Assembly (NCBI GenBank): GCA_937912025.1
Contig: CALDOZ010000026.1
Span: 7,153 to 71,152, forward strand
Origin: an uncultured Clostridia bacterium
Lineage (GTDB): Bacteria; Bacillota; Clostridia; Christensenellales; Borkfalkiaceae
Reading direction: 5' to 3'
Length of the DNA: 64,000 nucleotides
In this document: piece after piece, positions 8,475 through 17,341 of the stretch
How the letters are laid out: each line of letters opens with the position of its first letter
Numbering within the stretch: the first letter of the stretch is position 1
The notes under the pieces: model-generated
The model's input: only the letters and a program-made list of their open reading frames with translations
Databases searched by the model: none
What the model was told of the DNA's origin: nothing
Made by a program: the position numbers and the translations under genes

Positions 8475-9488
8475 ATGATAGCTTGGCAAATTACATCACC
8501 AAACGAAATAGGTAAAATTAACGTAACTGAAAATCTTGAACACGTTGACGACGTTAAGGTTAAAGTAACTAAATGTTTTATAACAAGGCAAGATATTTCA
8601 ACTTACACGTCTAAACCTAAAAATAGCGAAGGTATTATCCCCGGTCATATTGCTATTGGTCAAATTACCGAAACGCTTCAAGATAGCGTTTACTTTAAAA
8701 AGAATAGCAAAGTTTATATTGACCCCGTTAAAGCTTGCAAGTCGTGCGTTAACTGCTTAGCAGGCGACGAAAACAATTGCCGTGATATTCAGTTTGCTGG
8801 ACGTGATTACAGCGGTTATCTAAAAGAGTTTGCCGTTATTCCTAAAGAGTCTGCGCATATACTTCCCCCAAACGTTTCTGAAAACGACGCTTTATTTATT
8901 AACGATATTTCAATAGCGCTTAGTATTATTGACAAACTTAAAATTAATAAGGGCGACCACGTTGCTATTATTGGTGGAAATATTTTTGCTAATATTTTAG
9001 CGCAAATTATCGCCTACTATCAAGCAGTTCCTATTATTATTGATAATAATGAAAAAAATCTTGATATTGCAACTAAGTGCGGTATATACTACACTATTTT
9101 AGCAGATAAAAACGTAGAAAATGAAGTTATAACTATTACGGGCGCTAGAAAATGCCGTAAAGTTATCTATATTACTGAAAGCGGAATCAATTTTGATTTG
9201 GTTGGTAAACTTTCAGCAACTAACGCAACCGTTGGCGTATCTGGTAGCATTGGTTTAAAGGCTAAACTTAATATTGATATCGGTTTAATTAAACAACTTA
9301 ACGTTATGTTTATAACGTGCGGATATGGTAACTGCTCTGCTAGTATTAACTTACTTGCTCAAAAAGCCATTAAACTTACAGAGTTTAAAATACCAGAATT
9401 TAAGTTTGATTATATTAATAAACAGTTTGAAAATTTTGCTAAACACTCTGCTGACGAAGGTCACGAATTTATTGTAAACATGCTTTAA
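8475..9488 (+). CDS. Zinc-type MDR alcohol dehydrogenase family protein, degenerate
   Basis: 337 residues, medium-chain dehydrogenase/reductase fold. The structural zinc lobe is intact: CKSCVNCLAGDENNC (about residues 92-106). The catalytic centre is altered: the GHExxG motif reads GHIAIG, losing the glutamate, and the nucleotide-binding glycine motif is loose (IIGGNIFANILAQ instead of GxGxxG). The substrate is therefore unknown, and dehydrogenase activity is uncertain. It is a single gene with its own promoter and terminator, pointing away from rpmE. The closest functional classes by layout are sorbitol or threonine dehydrogenase-like proteins, but no residue decides between them. Confidence 0.7.
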   Translation: MIAWQITSPNEIGKINVTENLEHVDDVKVKVTKCFITRQDISTYTSKPKNSEGIIPGHIAIGQITETLQDSVYFKKNSKVYIDPVKACKSCVNCLAGDENNCRDIQFAGRDYSGYLKEFAVIPKESAHILPPNVSENDALFINDISIALSIIDKLKINKGDHVAIIGGNIFANILAQIIAYYQAVPIIIDNNEKNLDIATKCGIYYTILADKNVENEVITITGARKCRKVIYITESGINFDLVGKLSATNATVGVSGSIGLKAKLNIDIGLIKQLNVMFITCGYGNCSASINLLAQKAIKLTEFKIPEFKFDYINKQFENFAKHSADEGHEFIVNML

Positions 9489-9516
9489 TTTTTAATTAAA
9501 TAATTAAAAACATAAA

Positions 9517-9545
9517 ATGCGTTACGTTTTGTAACGTATTTTTTT
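9517..9545 (+). terminator. Intrinsic terminator after the MDR gene
   Basis: Hairpin CGTTAC / GTAACG with a GTTTT loop, extended by A-T pairs and followed by a run of seven T on the plus strand. It separates the MDR gene from the convergent murC. Confidence 0.8.
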
Positions 9546-9565
9546 ATTAAATAACGTAAAATTTG

Positions 9566-10870
9566 CTAATTTTTATAATAATTTATAAATTCATTACACA
9601 AATCGCCTGCGCCTAAAATAAATATTGCCGAATAATCGCTATAATTATTTATTAAATTATTAATTAAATAATTAAAGTTATCAAAATATTTAGCGTTTAG
9701 TTTTTTTGCTAAATATTCGCTACTACCTAAATAGTCGTAACTTTCACGCGCTGGATACGTTTTATAAAAAACGACGTCTTCCCCACTAAAAACATTAATA
9801 AAGTCGTTTAATAATATTTTTGTTCGTGAATATGTATGAGGCTCGAAAATATACAAAATTTTTCCTTTAATATGAATTTTTGACGTTTCAATTAAAGATT
9901 TTATTTCAGTTGGATGATGGCAATAATCACAATAAAAGTCAACGTTGTTTACCCTTTTTAAAAATTCAAACCTACGTTTTACTCCATTAAAATTTTCAAG
10001 CGCGCATTTTATTGATAGTACTGAAATTCCGTTTAAATAACAAACTACCGCGCTAGCAAGAGCGTTATATACGTTATAAAAGCCAACTATATTTAATGTA
10101 ATTGTTGTTAAATATTCATTATTATAAATAAAGTCAAAAGTATATTTACCATTATTTTGTTTTAAATTTTTAGCCATAAAATTTGCATTATTTTTAATAC
10201 CAAAAGTAATTACACTTTCCAACTTACTTAAAAACTTATCGTCTGCATTTACAATTTTTGTATAGGCTTTATTTAAAAAAACTTCAAAATAATTTTTTAG
10301 TTCGTTAATATCTTTATAACAGTCTAAGTGGTCGGAGTCTACGTTTAAAACAACGGCGTTACTTACGCTTACGTTTAAAATATTCTTTTTGTATTCGCAA
10401 ATTTCGGTAATAAAATTCTTATTATTTAAGTCGGTATATAAATTGCCAAAATAACCGTCCTCCCCACCAATATGAGCAGTAAAACTTTCGCCTTGTTGTT
10501 TGAAAATATGCGCAATCATTGACGTTGTCGTTGTTTTACCGTGGCTACCTGCTACGCCTATCGAATTTTTAAAACTTTTTATAATTTCGTTTAAAAATTC
10601 TACTCTTGTATACACGACTTTATTTAGTTTAATTGCAAGACTAAGTTCTTCATTTTCTTTTTTTATTGCCGACGTATAAACTACAATATCACTATCGCTA
10701 ACCGCGTCTAAATTTTTACCTATATATGTTTTTATATTTTTATTTTCAAGTTCAAGTAAAGTTTCACTAAATTTCTCATCGCTACCCAAAACGTCAAAAC
10801 CTTTAAGTTTAAGATATTTTGCTAAAGCACTCATACTTATTCCGCCAATACCAATAAAATAAATTTTCAT
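9566..10870 (-). CDS. murC: UDP-N-acetylmuramate--L-alanine ligase
   Basis: Cytoplasmic ATP-dependent ligase that adds L-Ala to UDP-MurNAc, the first stem-peptide step. About 434 residues from the ATG at 10870, which has GGGG 5-8 bases upstream; an in-frame start at 10891 adds seven residues but lacks such a site. Motifs: IYFIGIGGISMSALA (MurC Rossmann start), GSHGKTTTTSMI (P-loop), the DSDHLDCY region, and EPHTYSRT near the C-terminus. It is slightly short for MurC (usually 440-490). It lies apart from the dcw cluster, convergent with the MDR gene. Confidence 0.95.
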   Translation of the reverse strand: MKIYFIGIGGISMSALAKYLKLKGFDVLGSDEKFSETLLELENKNIKTYIGKNLDAVSDSDIVVYTSAIKKENEELSLAIKLNKVVYTRVEFLNEIIKSFKNSIGVAGSHGKTTTTSMIAHIFKQQGESFTAHIGGEDGYFGNLYTDLNNKNFITEICEYKKNILNVSVSNAVVLNVDSDHLDCYKDINELKNYFEVFLNKAYTKIVNADDKFLSKLESVITFGIKNNANFMAKNLKQNNGKYTFDFIYNNEYLTTITLNIVGFYNVYNALASAVVCYLNGISVLSIKCALENFNGVKRRFEFLKRVNNVDFYCDYCHHPTEIKSLIETSKIHIKGKILYIFEPHTYSRTKILLNDFINVFSGEDVVFYKTYPARESYDYLGSSEYLAKKLNAKYFDNFNYLINNLINNYSDYSAIFILGAGDLCNEFINYYKN

Positions 10871-11001
10871 ATAACCCCAAAAATACAGCAATATAATTTT
10901 TAAAAACTTATATTTATAAGGTATTTTATGAAAATTTTTCTAAAAAATTGCAAAAAATGTTAAAAATTTATCAAATTTGCCAATTTTTTTTCATTTTCCT
11001 A

Positions 11002-11030
11002 TTGAATTTTTGAACATTCTATTGTAAAAT
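11002..11030 (+). promoter_or_regulatory. Promoter of spoVG
   Basis: -35 TTGAAT (11002-11007), 17-base spacer, -10 TAAAAT (11025-11030) in an AT-rich divergent region between murC and spoVG. The ribosome site AAGGGG follows at about 11069-11074. Confidence 0.65.
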
Positions 11031-11084
11031 GTATATATAAGTTTAAGTTTTATTTAAACAAAAATGATAAGGGGTATAAAAAAA

Positions 11085-11351
11085 GTGAAGATTTCAGATG
11101 TAAGAGTACGTTTAGTACAAAAAGAAGACAGTAAGCTTAAGGCTGTAGCGTCAATTACTATTGACGAATGTTTTGTTGTGCATGACATTAAAATTATTGA
11201 AGGTCAAGAAGGTTATTTTATTGCTATGCCAAGCAGAAAAACTAGCGAAGGTGAATATAAAGACATTGTTCACCCTATCAACACCGAAACAAGAGAGCAA
11301 ATCATTAAACTTGTTATCGACGCTTTTGACGCTGAAAAAGCAAAAGCCTAA
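11085..11351 (+). CDS. spoVG: SpoVG family regulator
   Basis: 88 residues from the GTG at 11085, chosen because AAGGGG lies 10 bases upstream and because SpoVG proteins start (M)KISDVRVRLV; an in-frame ATG at 11064 would put the ribosome site inside the gene. The core AVASITIDECFVVHDIKIIEG and FIAMPSRKT...DIVHPI are the SpoVG signatures. By family knowledge SpoVG is a small site-specific nucleic-acid-binding protein. It affects septation and sporulation in Bacillus and capsule or virulence genes in other Firmicutes. It sits next to the cell-envelope genes with its own promoter and terminator. Confidence 0.96.
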   Translation: MKISDVRVRLVQKEDSKLKAVASITIDECFVVHDIKIIEGQEGYFIAMPSRKTSEGEYKDIVHPINTETREQIIKLVIDAFDAEKAKA

Positions 11352-11361
11352 AAATATATTT

Positions 11362-11389
11362 AAGCACGGCGTAGTAGCCGTGCTTTTTT
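11362..11389 (+). terminator. Intrinsic terminator of spoVG
   Basis: Perfect stem AAGCACGGC / GCCGTGCTT with a 6-base loop, then TTTTT. Strong and directly downstream of the spoVG stop. Confidence 0.92.
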
Positions 11390-11437
11390 AGTCCCCTTAT
11401 TTTATTAGCATTAAATAACTATATAAAATTTTACACA

Positions 11438-11470
11438 AAAAATCTCACCAAATTTAGTGGTGAGATTTTT
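11438..11470 (-). terminator. Intrinsic terminator of the dcw operon after ftsZ
   Basis: 13-bp inverted repeat (AAAAATCTCACCA / TGGTGAGATTTTT) around a 7-base loop. Read on the minus strand it ends in a U run immediately after ftsZ. It marks the end of the division and wall transcript. Confidence 0.9.
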
Positions 11471-11473
11471 ATA

Positions 11474-12718
11474 TTATTTTTTTCTAAATAATTTTTTAAT
11501 AAATGGTGGGAAGTTGTCTTTAACTTCAGTCGTTGTAGTTTCGTTAGTAGTGGTAGTAGTCGTAGTAGTTGCAACCGTTGTTGGTTGAACAACAGGTTTA
11601 ACGTTTACGTCAGTTTCCGTAACAACGGGTTTAGTAGTGTCAACCGTAGTAACAGGCGTTACAGGATTTACTATACTATTATAAACTTGACGAGTATTTG
11701 AGTTAACCGAAGAGTTAACGTCAACGCGACCATTAACGTCGGCAAAACCGGTAGCAATTATCGTAATAACAACTTCATCTTTAAGTTCAGGTAAAGTATT
11801 TGCGCCGAAAATGATATTTGCTGAATAATCAACTACGCTATGAATTAACGTTGCCGCTTCGTTTACTTCACCAATAGACATATTAGGATCACCCGTAATG
11901 TTTAAAATAATACCACGCGCGCCTTCAATAGTAGTTTCAAGCATAGGCGACGAGATTGCTTGACGTACCGCCTCAACAATTCTGTTATCCCCTTTTGCTT
12001 TACCAATACCCATGTGAGCAAGACCTTGACCTTGAATAATAGTTCTAACGTCGGCAAAGTCAAGATTGATAAGCGCAGGAACTGTGATAAGGTCTGAAAT
12101 ACCACAAATAGCGTGTTTTAAATTATCGTCAGCACGGCGAAGCGCTTCTGTCATAGGAGTATTTTTTGGAAGTGAATCTAAAAGTTTATCGTTAGGAATA
12201 ACTATTAAAGTATCAACGAATTTAGCAAGGTTTGCTATACCCTTTTTAGCGTTTTCTTCACGTTTTTTACCTTCGTACGAGAACGGCTTAGAAACAACGG
12301 CAACGGTTACGCAACCTTTTTCTTTTGCTATTTTAGCAAGTACGGGAGCAGCGCCCGTACCGGTACCGCCACCCATTCCGGCGGTTATAAATAATAAATT
12401 AACGCCTTCAACAATCTTTTCAAGTTCGTCGCGACTTTCTTCAGCGGCTTTTTCGCCAAGTTCAGGATACGAACCTGCGCCAAGACCTTTAGTTACTTCT
12501 TTACCTATTTGAATGCGGTTTTTAAGGTCTGCTTTTGATAACATTAACGACTGAACGTCAGTATTAACGGCAACGAATTCCGCGCTTTTAATGCCCGCTT
12601 CAATCATTCTATTGATAGCGTTGTTACCAGCGCCACCAACGCCGACAACTTTAATTTTACAAATATTAAGATTGTTTTCACCATTTAAATTAAACGTTTG
12701 TAAATCGCCTTCGTACAT
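11474..12718 (-). CDS. ftsZ: Cell division protein FtsZ
   Basis: 414 residues; tubulin-like GTPase forming the division ring. GGAGNNAINRM (28-38) and the tubulin signature GGGTGTG (116-122) are intact, as are the catalytic-loop residues NLDFADV. The GTPase core ends near residue 320. A linker of about 75 residues follows, extremely rich in threonine and valine (runs of TTTT), and then the conserved C-terminal peptide NFPPFIKKLFRKK that binds FtsA. AGGAGG precedes the ATG. It is the last gene of the cluster, right after ftsA. Confidence 0.98.
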   Translation of the reverse strand: MYEGDLQTFNLNGENNLNICKIKVVGVGGAGNNAINRMIEAGIKSAEFVAVNTDVQSLMLSKADLKNRIQIGKEVTKGLGAGSYPELGEKAAEESRDELEKIVEGVNLLFITAGMGGGTGTGAAPVLAKIAKEKGCVTVAVVSKPFSYEGKKREENAKKGIANLAKFVDTLIVIPNDKLLDSLPKNTPMTEALRRADDNLKHAICGISDLITVPALINLDFADVRTIIQGQGLAHMGIGKAKGDNRIVEAVRQAISSPMLETTIEGARGIILNITGDPNMSIGEVNEAATLIHSVVDYSANIIFGANTLPELKDEVVITIIATGFADVNGRVDVNSSVNSNTRQVYNSIVNPVTPVTTVDTTKPVVTETDVNVKPVVQPTTVATTTTTTTTNETTTTEVKDNFPPFIKKLFRKK

Positions 12719-12726
12719 AAGTCCTC

Positions 12727-13869
12727 CTATACGTTAAAAAAGATTTTATCATTTTTATATTTTAAAGCAATGCTAAGTAGTGATATTTTTGAACTTTCAC
12801 TTGGTTTATTGTAATGCGGAATTTTTGGCATTACGGTAAGCGGATAAGAATTTAAGCGTGAAGAAACGTATTCAACTGCGCCACGCATATAACAAATACC
12901 GCCACCTGTGAAATAAACTTCAACGTCACTTGGGATTTTTAAGGTGCATTTGCTAAGTTCTTTATCAATACCCTCTGATAGTTCGTCTAAAAATTTACGA
13001 GCAACGTCGTTTACTTGGTTTCTAGAAAAAGAAAACTCGTCTTCAAACCTGTCGGTAATAACGTAGGTTGCAGTTGAATTATCACGCAAGCCCAAGTTGA
13101 TTTTTTGTTTTAACACTTCAGAAACGGCAAAATCACACTCTAATTCTTGCATTAAGTACGCCGATATTACACCACCGCCTAGCGCTACTGCCGAGTTATA
13201 CAATAACCCGTTACCGCAAGAAATTGAAATTGAAGAAGTTGTATAGCCAACGTCAATTAAAATACGGCAAACGTCTTTACTATCACCATCAAAAAGATAC
13301 AAGTTTTCAGCAAGGTCAATAGAAAGATATTTAACTACTTTTACGTTTAAGTTTTTAAGTACACCGCCAACCATTTCAACAAAATAGTTTGAAGCAAAAA
13401 CGTAAGAAAGTCTACCAGCGAGCGAATTTGAAGTAAACCCTATTGGATTATGCATTTTTACGTTACCTAAAACGTAATAAACTGCCGAACGGTTTACTAG
13501 CGTATATCCTTCGTCCATAGCCTCGTACCCCAATGAAAATAACGTTTCAACGTCACTTTCAGTTATCTTTTTCACTTTACTAAAAGTAATTTTATAATTT
13601 TTCGATACCGTTTTAGTAAATTCACCTGGAACGCTTACGAAGACTTCAGAAATAGAGCTTATGTCGTTATTATCGATAAGTTTTTTAAACAAACCGTTAA
13701 CGACGTTTTCAAATTCTTTAACGTCAGTAAACTCACCGTCAAAAAAAGTATAATATTTTTGGCTTTCTTTGGCTCTAAAAGTAAACGTGCCGTTTACACT
13801 TTGTTCACCAACGAAAAGCGATATGTATGACGAGCCGATGTCAAGTACGGCAATAGAATTTTTAAACAT
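12727..13869 (-). CDS. ftsA: Cell division protein FtsA
   Basis: 380 residues from the ATG at 13869 (GGAG 5 bases upstream); the reading from 13926 adds an unlikely hydrophobic leader. Actin-fold ATPase that tethers FtsZ to the membrane. Visible: phosphate-1 motif VLDIGSSYISLFVGE at the N-terminus, LIDVGYTTSSISI (phosphate 2) and VYFTGGGICYMRG (adenosine motif). The last residues lack an obvious amphipathic membrane helix, ending LLSIALKYKNDKIFFNV. This is weaker than the usual FtsA tail, so membrane attachment may differ. It sits between ftsQ and ftsZ as expected. Confidence 0.88.
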   Translation of the reverse strand: MFKNSIAVLDIGSSYISLFVGEQSVNGTFTFRAKESQKYYTFFDGEFTDVKEFENVVNGLFKKLIDNNDISSISEVFVSVPGEFTKTVSKNYKITFSKVKKITESDVETLFSLGYEAMDEGYTLVNRSAVYYVLGNVKMHNPIGFTSNSLAGRLSYVFASNYFVEMVGGVLKNLNVKVVKYLSIDLAENLYLFDGDSKDVCRILIDVGYTTSSISISCGNGLLYNSAVALGGGVISAYLMQELECDFAVSEVLKQKINLGLRDNSTATYVITDRFEDEFSFSRNQVNDVARKFLDELSEGIDKELSKCTLKIPSDVEVYFTGGGICYMRGAVEYVSSRLNSYPLTVMPKIPHYNKPSESSKISLLSIALKYKNDKIFFNV

Positions 13870-14023
13870 ATAAACTCCAAATTTATTACTTACATATATG
13901 TTAATACAAAGCAGTAAAAATGTCAAGATAATAGCGCTTTTACTTTAGTAAAATGATTACTTTTTTACGCTAAAAAACGGTAAATTATTAACGCTAATAC
14001 TTGTCCATATAAAAAATTTTAAA

Positions 14024-14794
14024 TTAAGATATTATAAAATCACCCGTGCCAGCGCTTACTGATACAGTATACTCGCCAACGCTTTTGTTGCTAAGCGAAA
14101 GGTAATAATCGTAGGCAAAAGAAAGTTTATCGTTAGTTTTTAAAGGAGCGTTATCAATCGTTATAATAACGCCTTCTTTCATTTTCAAAATTAATTGTCT
14201 ATTATAAAACCCACTTTCTTTTACTTTTACTTCGATTTCATTAATATCGCTACGAATATTTTCAAAAAAATCAACTGCCGACGTTAAATATTCTTGCGAC
14301 GCCTTGTCGTTTAACATAAACGCTTTACCTACTTTTAAAGCGTCAATAGAATAATCGCTAACGTTAAAAGTTAATAAAATATTATTATTACCGTCTACGT
14401 TATTTGTGTTTTGAGATTTTTTGTTTACGCAATAAAACTCGTCGTCTAAAACGTAAAAGTCACTATCTACTTTAACAGCAAAAACTTCTTTACGCTCTTT
14501 AATTTTAACGTAAAGTTGGTTAGGCATATTTTTTGTAACTTCTTCAACGTCGATATAATATGATTTATTTTCGATATCTTCTTCAATCTTACTCGTATCT
14601 AAAAACACGAGATTTTTGTCTTTATACTCTTTTAGATAATTTTCAGTAATTTCTTTTACTTTTTGCGGTGAACCGTCAACGGTAACGGCGGTAAGAGATA
14701 TATCCGCCACCCTATATAAAGCAAAAAAACATATTACGGTAACCGTTACGAAAAATAAACACGTTACTAAAATAAGCAATCTTTTGTACTTCAT
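14024..14794 (-). CDS. ftsQ: Cell division protein FtsQ/DivIB
   Basis: 256 residues: a short basic cytoplasmic tail (MKYKR), one membrane segment at about 5-28, then an extracellular POTRA-like domain starting near VTVDGSPQKVKEITENYL and a beta domain containing NQLYVKIKERKEVFAVK and FYVLDDEFYCV. This layout is that of FtsQ/DivIB, the divisome scaffold protein that bridges FtsL and FtsB/DivIC. Its start overlaps the murA stop (TAATG). Sequence conservation of the family is low, so the call rests on topology, the VKIKER...A motif and the gene order murA-ftsQ-ftsA. Confidence 0.88.
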   Translation of the reverse strand: MKYKRLLILVTCLFFVTVTVICFFALYRVADISLTAVTVDGSPQKVKEITENYLKEYKDKNLVFLDTSKIEEDIENKSYYIDVEEVTKNMPNQLYVKIKERKEVFAVKVDSDFYVLDDEFYCVNKKSQNTNNVDGNNNILLTFNVSDYSIDALKVGKAFMLNDKASQEYLTSAVDFFENIRSDINEIEVKVKESGFYNRQLILKMKEGVIITIDNAPLKTNDKLSFAYDYYLSLSNKSVGEYTVSVSAGTGDFIIS

Positions 14795-16047
14795 TAAACC
14801 CTATAAACGTCTGCACCTAGTAAATGCAGTTTCTCCTCCAAATTATAATAACCGCGATCAATAATCTCAGCATCGTCAACGACCGTTTGACCAAGCGCTT
14901 TTAAACCTGCTATTACCATAGCGACGCCACCGCGAAGGTCAAGCGCTTTTACGTTAGCGCCATATAAAACCCTTACGCCTTCAATAACCACCCTATTTTT
15001 TACTACGGTAATATCCGCGCCCATCTTTTTAAGTTCCTCAACTTGCGAAAACCTTGACGAAAAAACGCCTTCGTGAACTATCGTCATTCCGCTTAACGTT
15101 GTTGAGTATGCAACGATTGGCGATTGAAGGTCGGTTGGGTAACCGGGATACGGAGCAGTTTTAATAAAACCTAGCGCATTACCAACACCCGTTGACTTTA
15201 TATATATTTTATCATTATTTATACTTATTTTGCAAGCATTATTATAAATTTTTTTAATTAACGCCACGTTATGCGAAAAAATGCAGTTTTTTATACAAAT
15301 TTCTCCGCCTGTTGATAGGCATGCAAGTATGTAAGTGCCCGTTTCAATCCTATCGGGAACGGGAGTAAAAACAATTCCGTTTGATTTTAACTTTTTAACG
15401 CCGTAAATTTCAATAACGTCTGAACCTGCGCCGTAAATCTCAGCGCCTACGCGTCTTAAAAATTCGGCAAGATTAGAAATCTCAGGCTCTTTCGCGGCGT
15501 TTTTTATGACAGTTTTTCCATTTGCTACACTTGCTAACATCATTAAGTTTTCAGTTGCTCCAACGCTTTTAAATGGTAAGGTTATTTCGCAACCACTAAC
15601 TTTATCAGCCTTAAAATACATAACGTCGCCCGTTGAGATTTCAACACCTAATTTCTCAAAACCCATTAAGTGAATGTCGATAGGTCTATCGCCTATATTA
15701 CACCCACCCGATTTATACATTAACGCTTTATGAAATCGACCTATAAGCGGGCCAAGCATATAAACGGAGGCTCTTATTTGACTAGTTAGTTCGGGTGGAA
15801 GTTCGTAACTTGTAATAGACGTGCAATCTACCGTTAAACTGTTTCCGTTAAAATAGTACTTACCGCCTAGTGCCGAAACAATTTCAAGCATAACGGTAAC
15901 GTCTTTAATTTTGTTGCAATTTAAAAAAGTTACCTTTCCTTCAACTAAAATACATGCCGAAATTAAAGGAAGCAAACTGTTTTTTGCGCTTTGTACCGTA
16001 ATTTCACCGAATAATTTTTTTCCACCGCTTATAACAAATTTACTCAT
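14794..16047 (-). CDS. murA: UDP-N-acetylglucosamine 1-carboxyvinyltransferase
   Basis: 417 residues; transfers enolpyruvate from PEP to UDP-GlcNAc, the first committed step of peptidoglycan synthesis, in the cytoplasm. AKNSLLP (21-27) carries the catalytic Lys/Asn. GGCNIGDRPIDIH carries Cys116, the fosfomycin target, which is present; a cysteine-to-aspartate form would be resistant. APYPGYPTDLQSP is the conserved late loop. GAGG precedes the ATG. The gene lies between ftsW and ftsQ, a common Firmicutes dcw position. Confidence 0.96.
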   Translation of the reverse strand: MSKFVISGGKKLFGEITVQSAKNSLLPLISACILVEGKVTFLNCNKIKDVTVMLEIVSALGGKYYFNGNSLTVDCTSITSYELPPELTSQIRASVYMLGPLIGRFHKALMYKSGGCNIGDRPIDIHLMGFEKLGVEISTGDVMYFKADKVSGCEITLPFKSVGATENLMMLASVANGKTVIKNAAKEPEISNLAEFLRRVGAEIYGAGSDVIEIYGVKKLKSNGIVFTPVPDRIETGTYILACLSTGGEICIKNCIFSHNVALIKKIYNNACKISINNDKIYIKSTGVGNALGFIKTAPYPGYPTDLQSPIVAYSTTLSGMTIVHEGVFSSRFSQVEELKKMGADITVVKNRVVIEGVRVLYGANVKALDLRGGVAMVIAGLKALGQTVVDDAEIIDRGYYNLEEKLHLLGADVYRV

Positions 16048-16207
16048 AAAGACCTCAATACTTATTTCAGTTTATGAGATTATTGTTTTTTTAGTTACTA
16101 ATAGCGACTTTTTAAGTATAATTTATTGCTTTAATTAGGCTTATTTTTAACCTTTTATAACGATAGTTAAATCTTTTAAATTGACTATATGACACGCGAT
16201 GATTTTA

Positions 16208-17341
16208 CTATATTACGTCACAATCTTTTGAAATGGAATGAAGTACGCCAAAAGCGCTCATAAAAACTATAAGCGACGTGTTTCCAGCACTTATTAGCGG
16301 AAGTGGTAAACCCGTTGGCGGAATACTTCCCGTTACCACTAAGGCGTTGACGGCAACTTGAATAGCGAATATAAAAGTAATGCCTATTGCAAGCAAGTAC
16401 CCAAAAAAGTTTTTACAGCGTATTGCAATTTTAAAACCTTTATAAATAACTATAAACATTACTAAAAACAGTATTAAAACCCCAAAAAAACCTAACTCCT
16501 CGCCTATTATAGAAAGTATAAAATCACTTTCTGCAAACGGTAAAAACCTATACTTTTGCCGAGAATTAAATAGTCCAACACCCCAAAAACCACCGCTACC
16601 TAAGGCGTATAAAGATTGAAGCAATTGATAACCTTCCCCTTTAGGCGACGCCCACGGATTTATAAACGCCATTAGACGTTTTAATCTATAAGGCTCTGAA
16701 ATTATAAGCACGGGAATAAGTAAAATTATAGGAATTATTATAATTAAAAAATGTTTGAATTTTACGCCCGCTCCAAACAACATTGCAAGCATTAACGCGC
16801 CTACACATACCGTTATACTCATATTTGGTTCAAGCATTATAAGTAAACAAATACCGCCACCGACTGCTATTATAGGAAGTATTCCACTAAACTTACTAAC
16901 GCGCTCAACTTTTTTACTAAAATATCCGGCTGTAAATAAAATAAAAGCAAATTTAGCAATTTCAGACGGCTGAATTGTAACGCTACCAACGCCTATCCAC
17001 CTTTTAGCGCCGTAATTTTCTACGCCAAGCGGAGTAAATACTAAAACTAAAAGCGCCACCGCAATTATTAAAAACAAAACTCTAATTTTTAGTAGTTTTT
17101 TATAATCAAAGCAACTAAAAAATATCATTCCAACAAGCCCAAGCAAAAACCCAATCGCTTGCTTTTTTAGATAGTAAAACTCATCTCCGTACGTCAATTT
17201 ACAAAAGTATGACGACGCTGAATATATCATTACCATTCCAAATACCGCAATAAATATTATTAGTAATAAAATAACCGCGTCGCCACGTTTTTTATTAAAG
17301 AGTGGTTGCAATTTCAATAAATCTTTCTCCCCTTTCTTCAT
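16208..17341 (-). CDS. ftsW: FtsW/SpoVE-type lipid II glycan polymerase
   Basis: SEDS-family peptidoglycan glycosyltransferase with about ten membrane segments. Recognised by MVMIYSASS in TM1, GAKRWI...QPSEIAKFAFILF, the catalytic-loop region NPWASPKGEGYQLLQSLYALGSGG, and FAESDFILSIIGEELGFFG. The start is uncertain: ATG at 17341 has no clear ribosome site, whereas a TTG at 17317 has GGGGAG 9 bases upstream. Either start overlaps the end of murD. Cluster position favours FtsW (division) rather than RodA (elongation). Expected to pair with the FtsI-like PBP encoded at 21.1-22.8 kb. Confidence 0.93.
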   Translation of the reverse strand: MKKGEKDLLKLQPLFNKKRGDAVILLLIIFIAVFGMVMIYSASSYFCKLTYGDEFYYLKKQAIGFLLGLVGMIFFSCFDYKKLLKIRVLFLIIAVALLVLVFTPLGVENYGAKRWIGVGSVTIQPSEIAKFAFILFTAGYFSKKVERVSKFSGILPIIAVGGGICLLIMLEPNMSITVCVGALMLAMLFGAGVKFKHFLIIIIPIILLIPVLIISEPYRLKRLMAFINPWASPKGEGYQLLQSLYALGSGGFWGVGLFNSRQKYRFLPFAESDFILSIIGEELGFFGVLILFLVMFIVIYKGFKIAIRCKNFFGYLLAIGITFIFAIQVAVNALVVTGSIPPTGLPLPLISAGNTSLIVFMSAFGVLHSISKDCDVI

